DNA of 64,000 bases from Streptomyces sp. ISL-1 (GTDB taxonomy: Bacteria > Actinomycetota > Actinomycetes > Streptomycetales > Streptomycetaceae): assembly GCF_018614585.1 (NCBI RefSeq), contig NZ_JAGGOI010000011.1:1-64000 (forward strand), given 5' to 3'. Each line of letters begins with the position of its first letter. Positions within the stretch are counted from its first letter, which is position 1. The translations under genes and the position numbers were made by a program. The notes below the pieces were generated by a model. That model did not search any database. It had not been told where the DNA came from and worked only from the letters and a program-made list of their open reading frames with translations. This document shows, piece after piece, positions 61,673-64,000 of this stretch.

Positions 61673-64000
61673 TTAGCGTCGACTTTGCGCCCGTGCCCCG
61701 GCTCGGCGCAGGTGGGCCAGACCCCGCATGTCGCCCAGTTGAGTGAAATGGCCCAGCGCACGGGCGGTGGCCGCCTCCGCGCCGGCATGGTCGCCCGCTT
61801 CCTCCGCCAGCCCGGACAGCATGACCGCCACCCACCCGGTGGCACACGTCGACCCGGCCACGTACTGGAGATCCAGGGCGCGGATGAGCAAAGCCCGGGC
61901 TGTGGCGGTGTCGCCCGCCGCCCGGGCGACGAGGCCGAGGTGGAGCAGGCTGTTCGTCCTGCCGGGGGTGTCGCCGGTCTCCTCGAAACCGGCGAGGGAC
62001 CGGCCGATCGCCGCCCGCGCGCCGTCGACGTCGCCGACGGCCATGGCCAGCAGGCCGAGACTGCCCAGCGTGATCCCGACCTCGCGGCGGTCGCCGAGCC
62101 GGCGCCTGATCCAGAGGCTGGCATCGAGATGCGGCCGGGCATTGTCGTACTCCCCATGGGTACGGCAGATGTTTCCCAGGGTGTTGAGGGCCAGCGACTC
62201 CCCGTGCGGGTCACCGAGCCCGCGGAAGCAGTCGACGCTCTGTTCGGCCGCTGTTCTGGCCTCCTCCACATCGCCGTCCAGCCGGGTGGCCCACGCGAGG
62301 TTGGACAACGCGTACCCGCGCGCCTGTGCCGTGCCCACCAGGCGCCCGACCAGCACGCTCTCCTCGAAGAACAGCGACATCCTGCCCTCGGCGTCCTCCT
62401 CGGCCATGTACCCGGGTGTCATGACCGGGAAGTACGGCCGGTCCCTGCCGCCCGGCCCCGTGAGGTCGGCAAGGTCCGTGAGCAGACGCAGACTTGTCCC
62501 GAAGGCCTCCCGGGCAGCCCTACCGTCACCGCGGCAGACGGCGCTGATCCCTCGCTGGTGCGCGGCGGCGGCCAGAACCGGCAACTCCCCGCCGGCGAGC
62601 GCGCACGCCTCGTCGAGTGCTGTCCGTGCCTCCTCCCAGGTGCCGCGCATCCACAACAGGATCGCCTGCTGGTAGAAGGCGTACGCCAGTGCTGCCCGGT
62701 CCCCTCGCGCCCGGTGGATCGCCACGATCTCCGCACCGATGGACGCCAGCCGGGAGCTGTCGCCGAGCCGTATCGCGAGCACGCCCTGGCCGAGGAGCGC
62801 CCGAGCGCGTAGCGGGGTCGGTGCCGGCGCTGCGGAGAGGGCGTCGTCCAACCGGCGCCGCCCCTCCGCGAGATACCCGCGCTCGACCCAGAACCGCCGC
62901 AACGCGACCGCCAGTCGTAGCGCGCTTTCGGGGTCGTTCTCAAGTGCCGATCGCAGTGCGGCGCGGAGGTTGTCGTGGTCGGCTTCGAGCTGGAGCGAGG
63001 TCTCGCCGGAGGCGCGGGTCGTCAGCTCAGGGTCGTGCGACTCGGCGAGTGCGAGGTAGAAGCCGCGGTGCCGGCTCTCGGTCTGCGCCAGTTCCCCGCT
63101 CTCACGCAGCCGCTCCCGTGCGTACTGCCGGATCGTTTCCAGCAGTCGATAGCGAGCCTCGTCGCCGTGGCGGTCAACCAGGACGAGCGACTTGTCGACC
63201 AGCCGGCCGAGCAGATCCAGCACGGACGCGGGGTCGATGTCCCTGGTGCACACGTCCTCCACCGCGGCCAGGGAGAAGCCGCCGGCGAAGACCGCGAGCC
63301 GACGGAAGAGCAGTCGCTCCTCGGGGTCGAGCAGCTGGTGACTCCACTGAAGGGTGGCGAGCAGCGTCTGCTGCCGGGTCACCGTATGCCTGCTGCCCTG
63401 CCCGAGGAGGGTGAGCGCGTCGTCGAGCCGTTCTGCGATCTGCCGCGGTGCCAGCATGCGTACTCGCGCGGCCGCGAGCTCCAGGGCCAGCGGCATCCCG
63501 TCGAGCCGGAAGCAGATCTGCGCGACGGCGGCCGCATTGTCCGCGTCCAGCTGGAAAGGCGGGACGGCCTCCGTGGCCCGCTCCACGAACAGCCGCACGG
63601 ACGAGAAACGGCCGAGCTCGGCCGGCGGTGGCAGCCGATGTATGTCCGGCAGCCCGAGTGAAGGCACCCGCGATGTGCGTTCGCCGTAGGCCTGCAGAGG
63701 CTCGCGGCTGGTGGCCAGCACGACGACCCCCGGACAGTGGGCCAAGACGTCCGCGACCAGGCCGGCGCATGCCTCGACCAGGTGCTCACAGTTGTCGAGC
63801 ACGAGCAGCAGCTCCCGCCCGGCGAGCTGCGTGACCAGCGCCGCTTGCGTCCTGTTGTCCGGCGAGAGCTGGATGTCGAGCGCCGCGGCGACCGCGTCCG
63901 GAACGAACCTCGGGTCGGTGAGCGCGGCGAGGTCGATGAACCACACACCGTCGCGGACAGCCTCGACGTGGCGTGCCGCGACGGCCAGGGCCAGGCGGGT
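61673..64000 (-). CDS. NB-ARC/TPR regulator (LuxR/AfsR-like), 5' end outside window
   Basis: The visible C-terminal 775 residues contain the rest of a STAND ATPase domain (TRLALAVAARHVEAVRDGVW at the edge, just after the P-loop; Walker B LLLVLDNCEHLVEACA; GVVVLATSREPLQAYGERTS; GMPLALELAAARVRMLAPRQ), a winged-helix-like linker (GFSLAAVEDVCTRDIDPAS), and about ten TPR-like repeats (NLAWATRLDGDVEEARTAAE, LNTLGNICRTHGEYDNARPH, LGSLGLLAMAVGDVDGARAA). The missing N-terminus would hold the P-loop and usually a SARP or HTH domain. Probably an activator of neighbouring metabolic genes. Confidence 0.9.
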   Translation of the reverse strand, partial: TRLALAVAARHVEAVRDGVWFIDLAALTDPRFVPDAVAAALDIQLSPDNRTQAALVTQLAGRELLLVLDNCEHLVEACAGLVADVLAHCPGVVVLATSREPLQAYGERTSRVPSLGLPDIHRLPPPAELGRFSSVRLFVERATEAVPPFQLDADNAAAVAQICFRLDGMPLALELAAARVRMLAPRQIAERLDDALTLLGQGSRHTVTRQQTLLATLQWSHQLLDPEERLLFRRLAVFAGGFSLAAVEDVCTRDIDPASVLDLLGRLVDKSLVLVDRHGDEARYRLLETIRQYARERLRESGELAQTESRHRGFYLALAESHDPELTTRASGETSLQLEADHDNLRAALRSALENDPESALRLAVALRRFWVERGYLAEGRRRLDDALSAAPAPTPLRARALLGQGVLAIRLGDSSRLASIGAEIVAIHRARGDRAALAYAFYQQAILLWMRGTWEEARTALDEACALAGGELPVLAAAAHQRGISAVCRGDGRAAREAFGTSLRLLTDLADLTGPGGRDRPYFPVMTPGYMAEEDAEGRMSLFFEESVLVGRLVGTAQARGYALSNLAWATRLDGDVEEARTAAEQSVDCFRGLGDPHGESLALNTLGNICRTHGEYDNARPHLDASLWIRRRLGDRREVGITLGSLGLLAMAVGDVDGARAAIGRSLAGFEETGDTPGRTNSLLHLGLVARAAGDTATARALLIRALDLQYVAGSTCATGWVAVMLSGLAEEAGDHAGAEAATARALGHFTQLGDMRGLAHLRRAGARAQSRR

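Overview
The window looks like part of a Streptomyces (or very close actinomycete) chromosome. Base composition and codon third positions are strongly GC-rich, starts are often GTG or TTG, and the gene types are typical: ECF41 and ECF42 sigma factors with their usual partners, F420/LLM enzymes, a sortase-E-type LAXTG surface protein, a c-di-AMP (ydaO) riboswitch ahead of a LysM/SLT cell-wall enzyme, and a TTA (bldA-type) leucine codon in a secreted collagenase. Short unrelated transcription units and at least seven broken or truncated genes suggest an accessory region rather than the conserved core. I found no tRNA, rRNA, CRISPR array or intact insertion sequence.

Layout. 1-2.4 kb: cold-shock block on the minus strand (MerR-like regulator, cold-shock protein, 5' part of a DEAD-box RNA helicase), with strong inverted repeats in the gaps. 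3-7.2 kb: a second, stand-alone MurE-like ligase, a 52-aa zinc-ribbon protein and an LTA-synthase-like membrane phosphatase. 7.6-13.9 kb: hydrolase, VOC protein, a GNAT remnant, riboswitch plus LysM/SLT enzyme, a methyltransferase remnant, a eukaryote-like cyclophilin and a DUF899 protein. 14.2-20 kb: FAD oxidoreductase with ECF41 sigma factor, then a GntR regulator and a secreted M9 collagenase that share an operator motif. 20.3-29.7 kb: GNAT gene behind an iron-box promoter, an anchored hypothetical, a lamin-tail protein, an amber-interrupted small gene, a GNAT-AAA ATPase fusion, methyltransferase/XRE-cupin pair, thioredoxin-reductase-like enzyme, and an HTH/coiled-coil/membrane gene frameshifted by a 5-bp duplication.

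29.7-48 kb: ECF42 sigma factor with DGPF partner, a DJ-1 operon divergent from a GlxA-type regulator, DUF1398/MarR pair with a broken DNA-alkylation-repair gene, a DUF89/ARMT1 protein, a zinc-ribbon anchored protein, a VanW-family protein with coupled downstream gene, the LAXTG surface protein, a NADP-binding oxidoreductase, DUF5997 with a LysR-like binding domain, and an aldo/keto reductase. 57.4-64 kb: F420-related PPOX and LLM oxidoreductases, GNAT, covalent-flavin oxidase, and a LuxR/AfsR-type NB-ARC regulator running off the right edge.

The most interesting part is 48.2-56.8 kb: six minus-strand genes in order: a small peptide with an FxsA-like leader and a C-terminal Tyr-Asp-Asp tail, a radical SAM/SPASM maturase, a TIR-domain protein, a MoxR-like AAA+ ATPase, a vWA-like SAV_2336-type protein, and a giant TIR/NB-ARC/TPR protein. 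It joins cyclophane RiPP biosynthesis (FxSxx-COOH type, apparently a YxD-tail variant) to proteins of the kind found in NTP-dependent conflict systems. The precursor's modified tail and the maturase's start codon are encoded by the same bases in different frames.
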